Of a stretch of 20,446 nt of DNA, positions 7,386 to 14,804 are shown in pieces. Below the pieces are notes generated by a model. It was not told where the DNA came from. It did not search any database and saw only the letters and a program-made list of their open reading frames with translations. The first letter of the stretch is position 1. Every line of letters starts with the position of its first letter. The position numbers and the translations under genes were made by a program. Source of the stretch: CAYLZW01 sp964388085 (GTDB taxonomy: Bacteria > Myxococcota > UBA727 > CAYLZW01); the NCBI GenBank assembly GCA_964388085.1, contig CAYLZW010000082.1:1-20446 (forward strand), read 5' to 3'.

Positions 7386-8443
7386 GGCGCCTCCTTCGCG
7401 TCGTTCGCTTCGGGCGCGGGCTCGCTCGAGCCGAGGACCCAGCGCGTCAGAAACGCGGCCGTCGCCGCGCCGGCGACGACGGCGACGCTGCCGGCGGTCG
7501 CGACGATGACGGCGTCGGTGCGGATGGCTGCGCGCAGCGGGCCGAGGTTGCGTCGCTGGATCTCGCTCGGGATGAGCGAGACGGCGTAGTGATGGGACTC
7601 GAGCTTGTCGTCGTCCCTGCGCTGCAGCCCGGCGTTCAGGACATCGACGTCGCGGGCGGTCACGGCCCAGTCGGCGCCGGCGATGAGCGCGCTGATCGCC
7701 GCTACGGCCATCACGCTGCCCGTCACGGCAGCGGGCCACCAGGGGACCGCCGCCGCGTGGCCCGACGACGCGGGCGACGACGCGCTCGCCGGCGGAGGGG
7801 GTGACGCGTCGAACGTAAGCTCCTCGTCGTAGGCGATGGTCACCTCGCGCTCGATGGGGGCGACGTCGGGCGCGGTCACCTCCACGAGGTGTGTGCCCAC
7901 CCGGACGGCTTGCGGCTGCAGCAGCTCGCTGGCGGCGAGCGGCAAGCGGTCGACGCTGATCTGCGCGCCCGCGGGTGCGTTCTCGAAGCGCAACCGTCCG
8001 ACGTACTCGCCCGGGCTCAACAGTTGATGCAGCACCCCGCGCCATTCGCGCGCGTCGGGCGGTCGTGTCGGCGAGCGCTCCGCCGTCGCGACGAGCCGGC
8101 CGTCCGCGCTGTGCAGGCGGGCCCGCAGCGTGAGCTCAGCCCCGTTCGCGGCATACGTCGTCAGCACGACGAGGTTCGCGCCGTTGGCGCTGGCGAGCGC
8201 CGCCGCGCACGCGTTGTCGTCGGCGCAGCTCGCCGGCCGCGAAGGCGCCGCCGAGGCGAGGCGCTCCCCCAAGACGCGGCGCGCCTGCTCGCGCATGACG
8301 GACTCGAGGCGCTGCGCGGCCGCGGCGTCGATCCCCTCCGCGTCGACGCGCGCGATGAGCACGGGGTTCGCGGCGAGCGGCGCTGCTCCGAGGACGACGG
8401 CCGCGAAGGTGAGCGGCAGCAGGGTGCAGCGGATCGACGTCAT
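7382..8443 (-). CDS. Membrane-associated PEGA-domain protein
   Basis: The 353-residue product starts with a signal peptide (hydrophobic 8-22, probable cleavage after PLAA near 25). Residues 26-140 form an alpha/beta-looking exported domain with a cysteine pair (SCADDNAC). A PEGA domain follows at about 147-212 (GRLRFENAPAGAQISVDRLP, then VRVGTHLVEVTAPDVAP). After a Pro/Ser/Ala linker come two hydrophobic helices, about 234-258 and 311-336, and an acidic tail. PEGA proteins are common in myxobacteria and usually sit in the envelope. Their molecular roles are mostly unknown. The stop overlaps the GTG of the adenosyltransferase gene by 4 bases. The start is the ATG that gives a signal peptide; no strong Shine-Dalgarno sequence precedes it. 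It lies 25 bases after the hydrolase gene. Confidence 0.88.
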   Translation of the reverse strand: MTSIRCTLLPLTFAAVVLGAAPLAANPVLIARVDAEGIDAAAAQRLESVMREQARRVLGERLASAAPSRPASCADDNACAAALASANGANLVVLTTYAANGAELTLRARLHSADGRLVATAERSPTRPPDAREWRGVLHQLLSPGEYVGRLRFENAPAGAQISVDRLPLAASELLQPQAVRVGTHLVEVTAPDVAPIEREVTIAYDEELTFDASPPPPASASSPASSGHAAAVPWWPAAVTGSVMAVAAISALIAGADWAVTARDVDVLNAGLQRRDDDKLESHHYAVSLIPSEIQRRNLGPLRAAIRTDAVIVATAGSVAVVAGAATAAFLTRWVLGSSEPAPEANDAKEAP

Positions 8444-8468
8444 GGGCGAAACCTAGCACCAAACGCGC

Positions 8469-10379
8469 TCAGCGACGTACCTGCGCCGTCGGCACGCCCT
8501 GCTGCAGGGTCTCGAAGAACAAGCGGTACGCCTCCTGCGCGTCGGGGTTCGTGAACACGGCGAAGTGCCCGTCGTCGGGATACTGCAGGAGGCCGGCGGT
8601 CAGCGCTTGCCCGTCGCCGCTGCGCAGGTTGCCGGACGCGGGCCCCGCGCTCGGCTGCACGTCGAGCAGCTGCAGGACCTCGACGGGCTCGGACGCCGGC
8701 TCGATGACCGGCAGGCCAAAGGCCCCCGCGAGCCCCCAGTGCGTCCGCTTCGGGGTGTAGGGATCGAGCAGCCCCGACGTCGCGACGAGGTGCGGCGTGG
8801 GACGGTCGCGGCGCTCGCGCCAGAGCCGTCCGTAGTTGAGCGGCTCCGACGGCTCGATGAAGATCTGCAGCAGGTTCGGCACCGGATGGAAGCGATCGAC
8901 GTGCTCGTCGTCGGGCAGATCGAGCAGCGTGCGCAGGATGACCTCGAGGCTGACCGGCTCCGTCTTCTCGATGAGGGAGGGCGCGAAGCCCGCGCCCGCG
9001 CCCGACAAGAACGCTCCCTCGATGCGGTGCTCGACGCCGACGAAGAGCGCGCCGACGATGCCGCCTTGCGAGTGCCCGAAGTAGGAGACGCGATGTTCGT
9101 CGAAATACACGCTCTTGAAGCCGGTGATCGACGCCGGCAGGTCGAGGTTCTCGACGCTGTGGACGAGCTGCGCCTTCTCGAGCGCCGATTGCCGCCAGTT
9201 GTCGCGGCCGGCGACGGGGTTCAGGAAATTGAACGTGCCGATCTCCTCCGAGCCCGGGATGTACCCTGCCCGGCCCCGGTGCAGCGGCTCCGACGTCGCC
9301 AACATCGCGCAGCCGGCGAGCGCCAGTTGGTGTGACTCGTAGCGCGGGTCGTCGCCGATGCCGCTCCTGAGGTCGCCGCCGGTGCCGTGCCCGTACACGA
9401 CGACAGGCCAGCCATCGGCCGGCGCCGCCCCCTTCGGCACCGTGAGCACGAAGGGCACGTCCTCGACGCGCTGGACGACGGGGACGCCGTCATCCCCCAA
9501 GACGAAGCCGCCGGTGACGCCGTCGAAGCTGCGGTACGGCGGCGCACCGCTCTGGAATTGCGCGAGCTCGACGACGCCCTGATAGACCGTGAGCTCCGCG
9601 TGCTCCTCGTCGAGCTTGACGACGTCCTTCACCACCGGCGCCGGGCGCTCCAGCAAGGAGTCGAAGGCGGCCTGCAGCGCGCTCGTGGCGTCGGCCGGGG
9701 TCACCATCTGCACGAGCGCGACGTCGTCGACGCTGAGCCCGAGCGCGAGCAGCAGGTCCCGGTAGGGGCGACAGTCGGGCGCGCCCGCGGCCTCCGGCTC
9801 GCAGGTGAGCAGCGCGCGCATGTCGCCGGAGGGGCCGAGCGGCGCGCCGTTCGTGTGCTTCGCGTCGCGGGTGACGACGAGGGCGGCGGGCTCGTCGAAG
9901 ATCGCGCCGAGCAGGGGCAGCACCGCCACGGTGCCCGCCGGCAGGAACGAGGTCGCCTCGGGATACAGCGCGAGCTCGACGGGGATGCGCACCTCGGGAT
10001 GGGCCAGCTCGACGAGGAACAGGCTGGCAGAAGCGCCCATGGACGCGGCCGGGCTCGCCGGCAGGCTGCTTGGGTCGACGCCTCCCTCGACGTGGAAGTA
10101 GAGCGCGCCGCTCGAGGAGTACCCCGGCGCGCTCTGGAACAGCTGCAGGTAGTCCTCGAGGGTCTGCGCGCCGTTGGGGTTCGGGAAAGCTCTCAGATCG
10201 AGCCCCCCCTCGGGGCGACGCAGCAGATCGCTCGGCCACGGCGTCTCGAGGAACGCTCGCCGCGAGCCGTCCGGGATGTGCATCGACACCGGCATGGGCT
10301 CACGCAGCCCCTCACAGGCGCTGCCGAGGCAGAGGGTGCTGACGAGGAGAAAGGGGAAGGTGCCGAGCAGCGAGCGCAT
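8469..10379 (-). CDS. Exported alpha/beta-hydrolase fold protein, probable lipoprotein
   Basis: The ATG at 10379 gives a 636-residue protein with a signal peptide (RSLLGTFPFLLVSTLCLGSA) and a possible lipid-attached Cys22. The frame opens at 10490, but the extra 37 residues would bury the signal peptide. The catalytic part is an alpha/beta hydrolase: WPVVVYGHGTGGD looks like the oxyanion-hole strand, and YFGHSQGGIVGALF is a perfect G-x-S-x-G nucleophile elbow. A late Asp and the DDGHF motif near the C-terminus (YPDDGHFAVF) supply likely Asp/His partners. A large N-terminal domain of about 280 residues precedes this, as in several myxobacterial secreted esterase-like proteins. Substrate is unknown. 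It is the promoter-proximal gene of a leftward set with the PEGA, cobalamin adenosyltransferase and IPT/TIG genes. Confidence 0.88.
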   Translation of the reverse strand: MRSLLGTFPFLLVSTLCLGSACEGLREPMPVSMHIPDGSRRAFLETPWPSDLLRRPEGGLDLRAFPNPNGAQTLEDYLQLFQSAPGYSSSGALYFHVEGGVDPSSLPASPAASMGASASLFLVELAHPEVRIPVELALYPEATSFLPAGTVAVLPLLGAIFDEPAALVVTRDAKHTNGAPLGPSGDMRALLTCEPEAAGAPDCRPYRDLLLALGLSVDDVALVQMVTPADATSALQAAFDSLLERPAPVVKDVVKLDEEHAELTVYQGVVELAQFQSGAPPYRSFDGVTGGFVLGDDGVPVVQRVEDVPFVLTVPKGAAPADGWPVVVYGHGTGGDLRSGIGDDPRYESHQLALAGCAMLATSEPLHRGRAGYIPGSEEIGTFNFLNPVAGRDNWRQSALEKAQLVHSVENLDLPASITGFKSVYFDEHRVSYFGHSQGGIVGALFVGVEHRIEGAFLSGAGAGFAPSLIEKTEPVSLEVILRTLLDLPDDEHVDRFHPVPNLLQIFIEPSEPLNYGRLWRERRDRPTPHLVATSGLLDPYTPKRTHWGLAGAFGLPVIEPASEPVEVLQLLDVQPSAGPASGNLRSGDGQALTAGLLQYPDDGHFAVFTNPDAQEAYRLFFETLQQGVPTAQVRR

Positions 10380-10457
10380 GCCGTGGCGTAGCACGCCGGA
10401 GCGACCCTCGCCGGTCCACGCAGCGAACGCTCGGTGAGCGAACGAGGCGCACGGGGA

Positions 10458-10487
10458 TTGACAGCGGCGACGGAGGGTCGTTACAGA
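10458..10487 (+). promoter_or_regulatory. Probable promoter of tRNA-Val
   Basis: A perfect -35 TTGACA (10458-10463) is followed by a -10-like TACAGA at 10482-10487 (18-base spacer; TTACAG one base earlier gives 17). Transcription would begin around 10494, shortly before the mature tRNA at 10501. A strong -35 with a short leader is usual for stable RNA genes. The -10 is weak. Confidence 0.6.
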
Positions 10488-10500
10488 CACCCTTCCGCTG

Positions 10501-10575
10501 GGGCGTGTAACTCAGTGGTAGAGTGCCTCCTTCACACGGAGGAAGTCAGGGGTTCAAATCCCTTCACGCCCACCA
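10501..10575 (+). tRNA. tRNA-Val (anticodon CAC)
   Basis: The cloverleaf can be drawn in full. The acceptor stem pairs GGGCGTG (10501-10507) with CACGCCC (10565-10571). The D stem is ACTC/GAGT. The anticodon stem CCTCC/GGAGG carries the loop TTCACAC, giving anticodon CAC, which reads the valine codon GUG. The T loop is TTCAAAT on an AGGGG/CCCTT stem. Discriminator A and an encoded CCA end (10573-10575) follow. It is a single tRNA with its own promoter and terminator. GUG is expected to be a common valine codon in such GC-rich coding DNA. Confidence 0.97.
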
Positions 10576-10605
10576 CGATCGCTAGCCGCACCCTAGCTGC
10601 ACGAG

Positions 10606-10628
10606 CCCGCCGGAAACGGCGGGTTTTT
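10606..10628 (+). terminator. Intrinsic terminator after tRNA-Val
   Basis: CCCGCCG (10606-10612), loop GAAA and CGGCGGG (10617-10623) form a perfect 7-bp GC stem with a GNRA-type loop, followed directly by five T (10624-10628). It lies 30 bases after the tRNA CCA end and is the clearest rho-independent terminator in the window. Confidence 0.9.
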
Positions 10629-10715
10629 GTTTGCCGCAAGTAGCCGTCAAACCAGGAGATCTCACCGCCGGCGCGCGGACACTCGACAAGGGCAGCGGGG
10701 CCGCGCTACGCTTTC

Positions 10716-10734
10716 GATAGTGAGAATCAACCTC
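10716..10734. promoter_or_regulatory. Fur-box-like operator upstream of the DUF3501-type gene
   Basis: GATAGTGAGAATCAACCTC matches the classical 19-bp Fur box (GATAATGATAATCATTATC) at 14 of 19 positions by eye. The inner palindrome TGAGAATCAACCTCA (10721-10735) fits the 7-1-7 Fur model with 5 of 7 symmetric pairs. This AT-richer patch stands out from its GC-rich surroundings. It ends about 47 bases before the ATG at 10782, a good place for a repressor. Binding by Fur or a related regulator is inferred. Confidence 0.6.
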
Positions 10735-10781
10735 ATTTTCAATCTAGCGCCCTGCCACCTGCTCGGAGGAGCCGCCCGAAG

Positions 10782-11417
10782 ATGAACGCGCCCCTGCCCT
10801 CGTCGCTCGCCCGCCTGCTCCCCCAGGCTTCGGTCGGTCCGCTGTCTGCGCGCGATCTGTCGTCGTGCGAGACCTATGCGCGGCGACGTCACGAGCACCT
10901 CTGCCGCAGCCGCCTACAGAAGCGGCTGCGTCGCGTGGAGCTCGGCGACGTGTGCTCGCTTCTGTTCGAGAACCGCGCGACCGTGCTGTCTCACGTCGAG
11001 GAGGTGCGCTTCCTCGAGGGCAACGGCTGGTCACCCGAGCGGCTCGCGAGCGAGATCGACGCCTACCGCGTGTTGCTCCCCGCGGCGGGGGAGCTGCGCG
11101 CCACCGTCTTCGTGCACGGCGCTGACGCTCTGCTCGGCAGCGCGTTGGCGTGCAGCTTGGCCGAAGGTGAGCCGGCCCTGGGGCTGCGCGTCGGCGAGCA
11201 CACCGTCGTGGCCCGCTCGCTCGACGAGCGCTGGGATCCGTTGAGCCCGGTGCTCTACGTCGGCATGACGCTCGGCGCCGCGGCGGAGCAGGCCATCCGC
11301 GACGGCGACGACGACGTCGAGCTCTGGCTGGCGCTCTTTGGCTGCACGAGGTCCGTGACGCTGCCGCCGCACACGCGCTTCGAGCTCGAGCGCGATCTTT
11401 GGGAAGCGGCGCGCTAA
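10782..11417 (+). CDS. DUF3501-type protein
   Basis: The 211-residue soluble protein resembles the DUF3501 family, judged from remembered family features: LSARDLSSCETYARRRHEH at the N-terminus, then KRLRRVELGDVCSLLFENR, HVEEVRFLEG, and LASEIDAYRVLLP with ELRATVFVH. DUF3501 has no proven activity. In many proteobacteria it lies beside rubrerythrin and an iron-sulfur protein, which hints at a redox or iron link; neither gene is seen here. That link fits the Fur-box-like site just upstream. A GGAGGA is centred about 14 bases before the ATG, slightly far. The gene ends 10 bases before the RNase D gene, so the two are probably co-transcribed. No signal peptide or membrane segment is visible. Confidence 0.8.
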   Translation: MNAPLPSSLARLLPQASVGPLSARDLSSCETYARRRHEHLCRSRLQKRLRRVELGDVCSLLFENRATVLSHVEEVRFLEGNGWSPERLASEIDAYRVLLPAAGELRATVFVHGADALLGSALACSLAEGEPALGLRVGEHTVVARSLDERWDPLSPVLYVGMTLGAAAEQAIRDGDDDVELWLALFGCTRSVTLPPHTRFELERDLWEAAR

Positions 11418-11427
11418 CGTCCGGCGC

Positions 11428-12576
11428 ATGACGACGGAATGGATCGACAGCGACGAGCCGTTGCGAGCGCTCTCGGAGCATCTGCGGGCGCAACCGTTCG
11501 TGGCCGTCGACACCGAGTTCCACCGCGAGCGCACGTACTACGCGCAGCTCGCGCTCGTGCAGGTGGCGTCGGCGGAGCGGGTGGCGTGCATCGACCCGCT
11601 GGCCAAGCTCGACTTGAAGCCCCTCGACGAGCTGATGCTCGATCCCGGCGTCTTGAAGGTCGTCCACGCCGGGCGCCAGGATCTCGAGATCTTCTACGAC
11701 CGCACGGGGTGCATCCCCTCCCCCCTCTTCGACACGCAGATCGCGGCCGGGCTGCTCGGCTACGGCGACACCATCGGCTACGCGGCGCTCGTGTCCCGCG
11801 TGCTCGGCGTCGAGCTCCAGAAGCTGCACGGCCGCACGGACTGGATGCGGCGTCCCCTCGACGCCGCCGTCATCGAGTACGCGGCCGACGACGTGCTGCA
11901 CCTGCGCGACGTCTACCGCGCGCTCGACAAAGAGCTCACGGACAAGGGCCGCCGCGCCTGGCTCGACGAGGAGCAGGCGCCGCTTTTGCGCGAAGCGACC
12001 TACCGCGTCCCCGAGGAGGACGCGTGGAAGAAGCTGAAGGGCGCCGGACGCATGAGCGGCGTCGAGCGCGCCGTGGCCCGCTCGCTGGCCGCCTGGCGAG
12101 AGGCGCGCGCCCGCAAGAGCGACATCCCTCGCCGCCGGGTGCTGTCCGACGAGGTCATCGTGGATCTCGCGCGGCAGCGTCCGGAGACCGTCGAGGCGAC
12201 GGAGCGCCTGCGAGCGCTCGAGCCGGGCGTGCGCAAGCGCTTCGGCGCCGAGATCGTTGCGCTCGTGCGCGCGGCGATGACGTCGTCACCGGCCTCCTGG
12301 CCGCCCTCCCTCGACAGCGGCCCGCCCGCGGACGTGGACCCTGCCCTCGTGGACGCGCTCTCGGCCGTGCTCTCGGCGCGAGCGCGCGCGGCCGACGTGA
12401 GCCCGCGCGTGCTCTCGAGCCGCGCGGAGCTCGAGAAGCTCGCCGCCGGTGACGACGACGTGGAGGTCCTCCGCGGCTGGCGCGGGGAGATCGCGGGCGG
12501 CGCCCTGCGCGCGTTCCTGCGGGGCGAGGTGCGCTTGGCGGTCGACGATGGCGAGCTACGCCTTCTGCAGGCGTGA
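11428..12576 (+). CDS. rnd: Ribonuclease D
   Basis: The 382-residue protein is a DEDDy-type 3'-5' exonuclease that trims tRNA precursors and other small stable RNAs. Exo motif I is AVDTEFHRER (Asp28, Glu30), motif II is VVHAGRQDLEIF (Asp85), and motif III is EYAADDVLHLRDVY (Tyr151, Asp155). These numbers coincide with the active-site residues I recall for the Escherichia coli enzyme. An HRDC domain follows from about 205 to 290 (SGVERAVARSLAAWREARAR), and a C-terminal region of about 90 residues may be a second HRDC-like domain. The gene lies 10 bases after the DUF3501-type gene with no obvious Shine-Dalgarno sequence of its own. tRNA-Val is upstream but is separated by a terminator. Confidence 0.95.
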   Translation: MTTEWIDSDEPLRALSEHLRAQPFVAVDTEFHRERTYYAQLALVQVASAERVACIDPLAKLDLKPLDELMLDPGVLKVVHAGRQDLEIFYDRTGCIPSPLFDTQIAAGLLGYGDTIGYAALVSRVLGVELQKLHGRTDWMRRPLDAAVIEYAADDVLHLRDVYRALDKELTDKGRRAWLDEEQAPLLREATYRVPEEDAWKKLKGAGRMSGVERAVARSLAAWREARARKSDIPRRRVLSDEVIVDLARQRPETVEATERLRALEPGVRKRFGAEIVALVRAAMTSSPASWPPSLDSGPPADVDPALVDALSAVLSARARAADVSPRVLSSRAELEKLAAGDDDVEVLRGWRGEIAGGALRAFLRGEVRLAVDDGELRLLQA

Positions 12577-12653
12577 CACCCGGCTGACGTCGCAAGATGC
12601 TGGCGAAGCCTCGTGCCGGTGGCAAACTCAGGCACCCAGCTCATGGAGGCGTC

Positions 12654-13265
12654 ATGCGGCTCTTCGTCACCAGCACAGCCTGTCTCGTCGTGGTCGTGGG
12701 AGCTTGGGCCGCGCACGTTCACGCGGAGGCCGTGGCGCCGCCGCTGTACGCGCTGTGTTGGAACGATCTCAGCGCCGTCCTCGACGTCTCGGTCGAGAGC
12801 GCTGACGACGTGCAGGTCAGCGGCGTGGTGAACGAGGCGTTCGTCCGGGACGACCCGGCGAGCGACGGCGGCCCTGCAGCGTCGTTCTCGGCCGGCGATG
12901 AGGTCACCCTGCCCGGTTGGTGCGGAAGCGCTACGACGGCGGGCGCACGTGCGCTGTTGTTGCTCGACGCCGAGGGGAGCTGCACGCGAGCCTTTGCGCT
13001 CGACGACGCCGGCGTCCTCGAGGAGGGCCGCCCCGACGTCATCACGAGCGAGGAGGCGGGAGACGCCGCGATGAGCGAGGACTGCCAGGCAACGCTCAAC
13101 GCCGCTGGTTACAACCCGGTGTACGAGGAGAGCCCGCTCGTGAGGCTGCTCGGCTGCTCGGCGACCAGCGCAGCGGACGGCCCGCTGCTGTTCGCTACCT
13201 TCGCGCTCCTGGCTGCCTATCGCGGTCGCTCACGACGCCGGCGCGGTCGAGACGAGAACGGCTGA
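12654..13265 (+). CDS. Surface protein with MYXO-CTERM-like sorting tail
   Basis: The 203-residue product has a signal peptide (hydrophobic TACLVVVVGAWAA, probable cleavage near HAEA, residue 25) and a cysteine-containing exported domain of about 140 residues that was not recognised. The C-terminus has the tripartite plan of MYXO-CTERM: Gly-Cys-Ser with Cys168, a hydrophobic stretch (PLLFATFALLAAY), and an Arg cluster (RGRSRRRRGR). In myxobacteria such tails are thought to be processed by myxosortase-type membrane proteases that place the protein on the outer surface. The ATG at 12654 is chosen for a GGAGG 4 bases upstream and for the signal peptide; the longer frame from 12597 would bury it. 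It follows rnd by 77 bases. Confidence 0.85.
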   Translation: MRLFVTSTACLVVVVGAWAAHVHAEAVAPPLYALCWNDLSAVLDVSVESADDVQVSGVVNEAFVRDDPASDGGPAASFSAGDEVTLPGWCGSATTAGARALLLLDAEGSCTRAFALDDAGVLEEGRPDVITSEEAGDAAMSEDCQATLNAAGYNPVYEESPLVRLLGCSATSAADGPLLFATFALLAAYRGRSRRRRGRDENG

Positions 13266-13289
13266 GGGGCGCGCTCTCCGCCAGGCCGC

Positions 13290-13348
13290 GCCGCAGGTTG
13301 CGGCCAGGCTCCGCGAAAGGGATGACCCACCTGCCGCAAAGGTGCGGC
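13290..13348 (+). repeat. Two hairpins with the same 6-bp stem
   Basis: GCCGCA-GGT-TGCGGC (13290-13304) and GCCGCA-AAGG-TGCGGC (13333-13348) share identical stems and lie 28 bases apart in the short gap before the TonB-like gene. No T tract follows either one. They could shape the 5' leader of the TonB-like gene or protect the 3' end of the preceding message. Chance is possible in DNA this rich in GC. Confidence 0.4.
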
Positions 13349-13379
13349 GCGCCCCCTCGCGGCCTCCGCCTTAGAGCCC

Positions 13380-14282
13380 ATGGACCATCGGCCTCTCGAT
13401 CCCGACGACGATCACCGTCTGACGCTGCGCCTGCCGGTCGCATGGGTGGCGCTCATGGCGGCGGTGGCGCTGCATGGCGCCGTCGTCGTGGTGGCCTCGC
13501 TGCTCCCTGAGCCGGCCAAGCCCGCGCAGCGCATTCAGCTCACCGTGGCGCCCCCGCCTCCGGCCGCCGAGGCGCCCACCCCGAGCGCGGCGCCGGCACC
13601 TGCCCGCCCGCCCGAGGCGCGCAAGAAGGTTCCCGCTCCGCTGCCAAGGGCGACGTCACCCGTCGCGCCCGCGCTGCCGCCGTCGGAAGATCCGCCAGCG
13701 AACCGGGCGCAGCTTCCGGTGGTCGAGACGTCGCCGCAGCCGGCTCCTCCGCCGGCGCCTCCGACGTGGGAGGAGCAGCTTCGTGCGCAGTTGGCCGCGA
13801 CCACGCCGAAGCGACCCCGGCCAGCCACGGGCGTGCTCGCGCCGAGCGCCGCCGGGTTGCAGCGCGTGGCGGGCGCCGATCCGCGCATGCACGACGAAGA
13901 GACCGAGCGGCGGCTGATGGCGGACTTCGGCCCCTTCTTCCGTCGTGGGCTCGAGGCGCTGCGCGGAAATTGGCACCCGGATGAGGTGCTGAACCGAGGG
14001 GACACCGCGCGGCGTTGCGGTCGGCAGACGCGCACGACCTACGCGGTCGCGGTGCTCGACAAGAAGGGCAGCGTCGTCGACGTGGACCTGAAGGCACCCT
14101 CGGGGTGCCCTGGGCTCGACGACGAGGCCATCGCCGCGTTCAAGCGCGTGGCTCAATTTCCGCATCCACCCGCCGGCATCTTCGTGGGACCGGACGGCTC
14201 CGCGCTCGAGACGGCCCGTTACCCCGTCCGCTTCATCGTCAGGTTCGACGGCGGCCTGCAGCTCGATTGGAGCTGGAACTAG
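13380..14282 (+). CDS. TonB-like energy-transducer family protein
   Basis: The 300-residue protein has the TonB layout. A short cytoplasmic N-terminus leads into one membrane anchor (about 19-42, PVAWVALMAAVALHGAVVVV). A long Pro/Ala-rich periplasmic spacer follows (about 45-140, for example APPPPAAEAPTP). The globular C-terminal domain, about 180-293, carries VAVLDKKGSVVDV, LDDEAIAAFKR and FPHPPAGIF, as in TonB C-terminal domains. TonB proteins pass energy from an ExbB/ExbD motor to outer-membrane receptors, but neither partner is nearby, and myxobacteria carry many TonB-like proteins of other roles. Cys214 and Cys239 (RRCGRQ and SGCPGL) may form a disulfide. The Shine-Dalgarno sequence is weak. 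The next gene is a cytochrome 138 bases away. Confidence 0.85.
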   Translation: MDHRPLDPDDDHRLTLRLPVAWVALMAAVALHGAVVVVASLLPEPAKPAQRIQLTVAPPPPAAEAPTPSAAPAPARPPEARKKVPAPLPRATSPVAPALPPSEDPPANRAQLPVVETSPQPAPPPAPPTWEEQLRAQLAATTPKRPRPATGVLAPSAAGLQRVAGADPRMHDEETERRLMADFGPFFRRGLEALRGNWHPDEVLNRGDTARRCGRQTRTTYAVAVLDKKGSVVDVDLKAPSGCPGLDDEAIAAFKRVAQFPHPPAGIFVGPDGSALETARYPVRFIVRFDGGLQLDWSWN

Positions 14283-14420
14283 AGCCTCGGTCGCTCCTCC
14301 CCGAGCACCGCCGAGCACCTCCCGGGGGCTCGCTCGTCCCTGCTCGGGAGCTCAGCGGCTGGAAGGGTTTCGATGGGTCGGGCGCCGCGGTAGAACGCGT
14401 GCGGGAGCCCAAGGAGTTTC

Positions 14421-14801
14421 ATGCGTCGCACCGCCCCCCTTCGTCCGCTCGTCCTCACCTGCCTCTTCAGCGTCGGCGTCGCGCTCGCGTCGGCCGGGTG
14501 CGCGGGCGTGCAGATCGCGCGGGCCGACCTCGAGCACCCCGGCCAGCTGCTCTTCAACGGGCACGTGAAGGAGGAGGTCAACTGCTTCAAGTGCCACAAC
14601 GGAGACGCCACCGGCTCCATGCGCGGGCCGAGCCTCGACGTCACGGCCGAGATGAGCGACGACGACATCCTCGAGTACATCAACGAGGGCGAGGGCATCA
14701 TGCCGGCCTTCGCCGACAAGCTGACCTCCGACGAGAAGGCGCAGATCGTCTCGTGGCTGCGCGTGCGCTTTCCGCCGAGCAGCGCCGCGGTCAACCAATA
14801 G
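14421..14801 (+). CDS. Small mono-heme cytochrome c lipoprotein
   Basis: The 126-residue product has a signal peptide ending in ASAGC with Cys27 as the likely lipid-attachment site. The mature part is a compact class I cytochrome c domain. Heme attachment is by CFKCH (Cys55, Cys58, His59), and GIMPAF supplies Met94 as the probable sixth ligand. The helix LTSDEKAQIVSWLR closes the fold. It likely carries electrons in the periplasm while anchored to a membrane. No oxidase or reductase gene is adjacent, so its partner is unknown. AAGGAG lies 4 bases before the ATG. The stop is only 3 bases from the stop of the convergent BON gene. Confidence 0.93.
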   Translation: MRRTAPLRPLVLTCLFSVGVALASAGCAGVQIARADLEHPGQLLFNGHVKEEVNCFKCHNGDATGSMRGPSLDVTAEMSDDDILEYINEGEGIMPAFADKLTSDEKAQIVSWLRVRFPPSSAAVNQ

Positions 14802-14804
14802 CCA

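Noticed and set aside
7386..8045. Extension of the cobalamin adenosyltransferase frame upstream of the GTG
   Set aside because: It overlaps the PEGA gene in another frame and the family N-terminus and AAGGAGG fix the start at 7385.
10380..10490. 37-residue N-terminal extension of the alpha/beta-hydrolase
   Set aside because: It would bury the signal peptide and run into the tRNA promoter.
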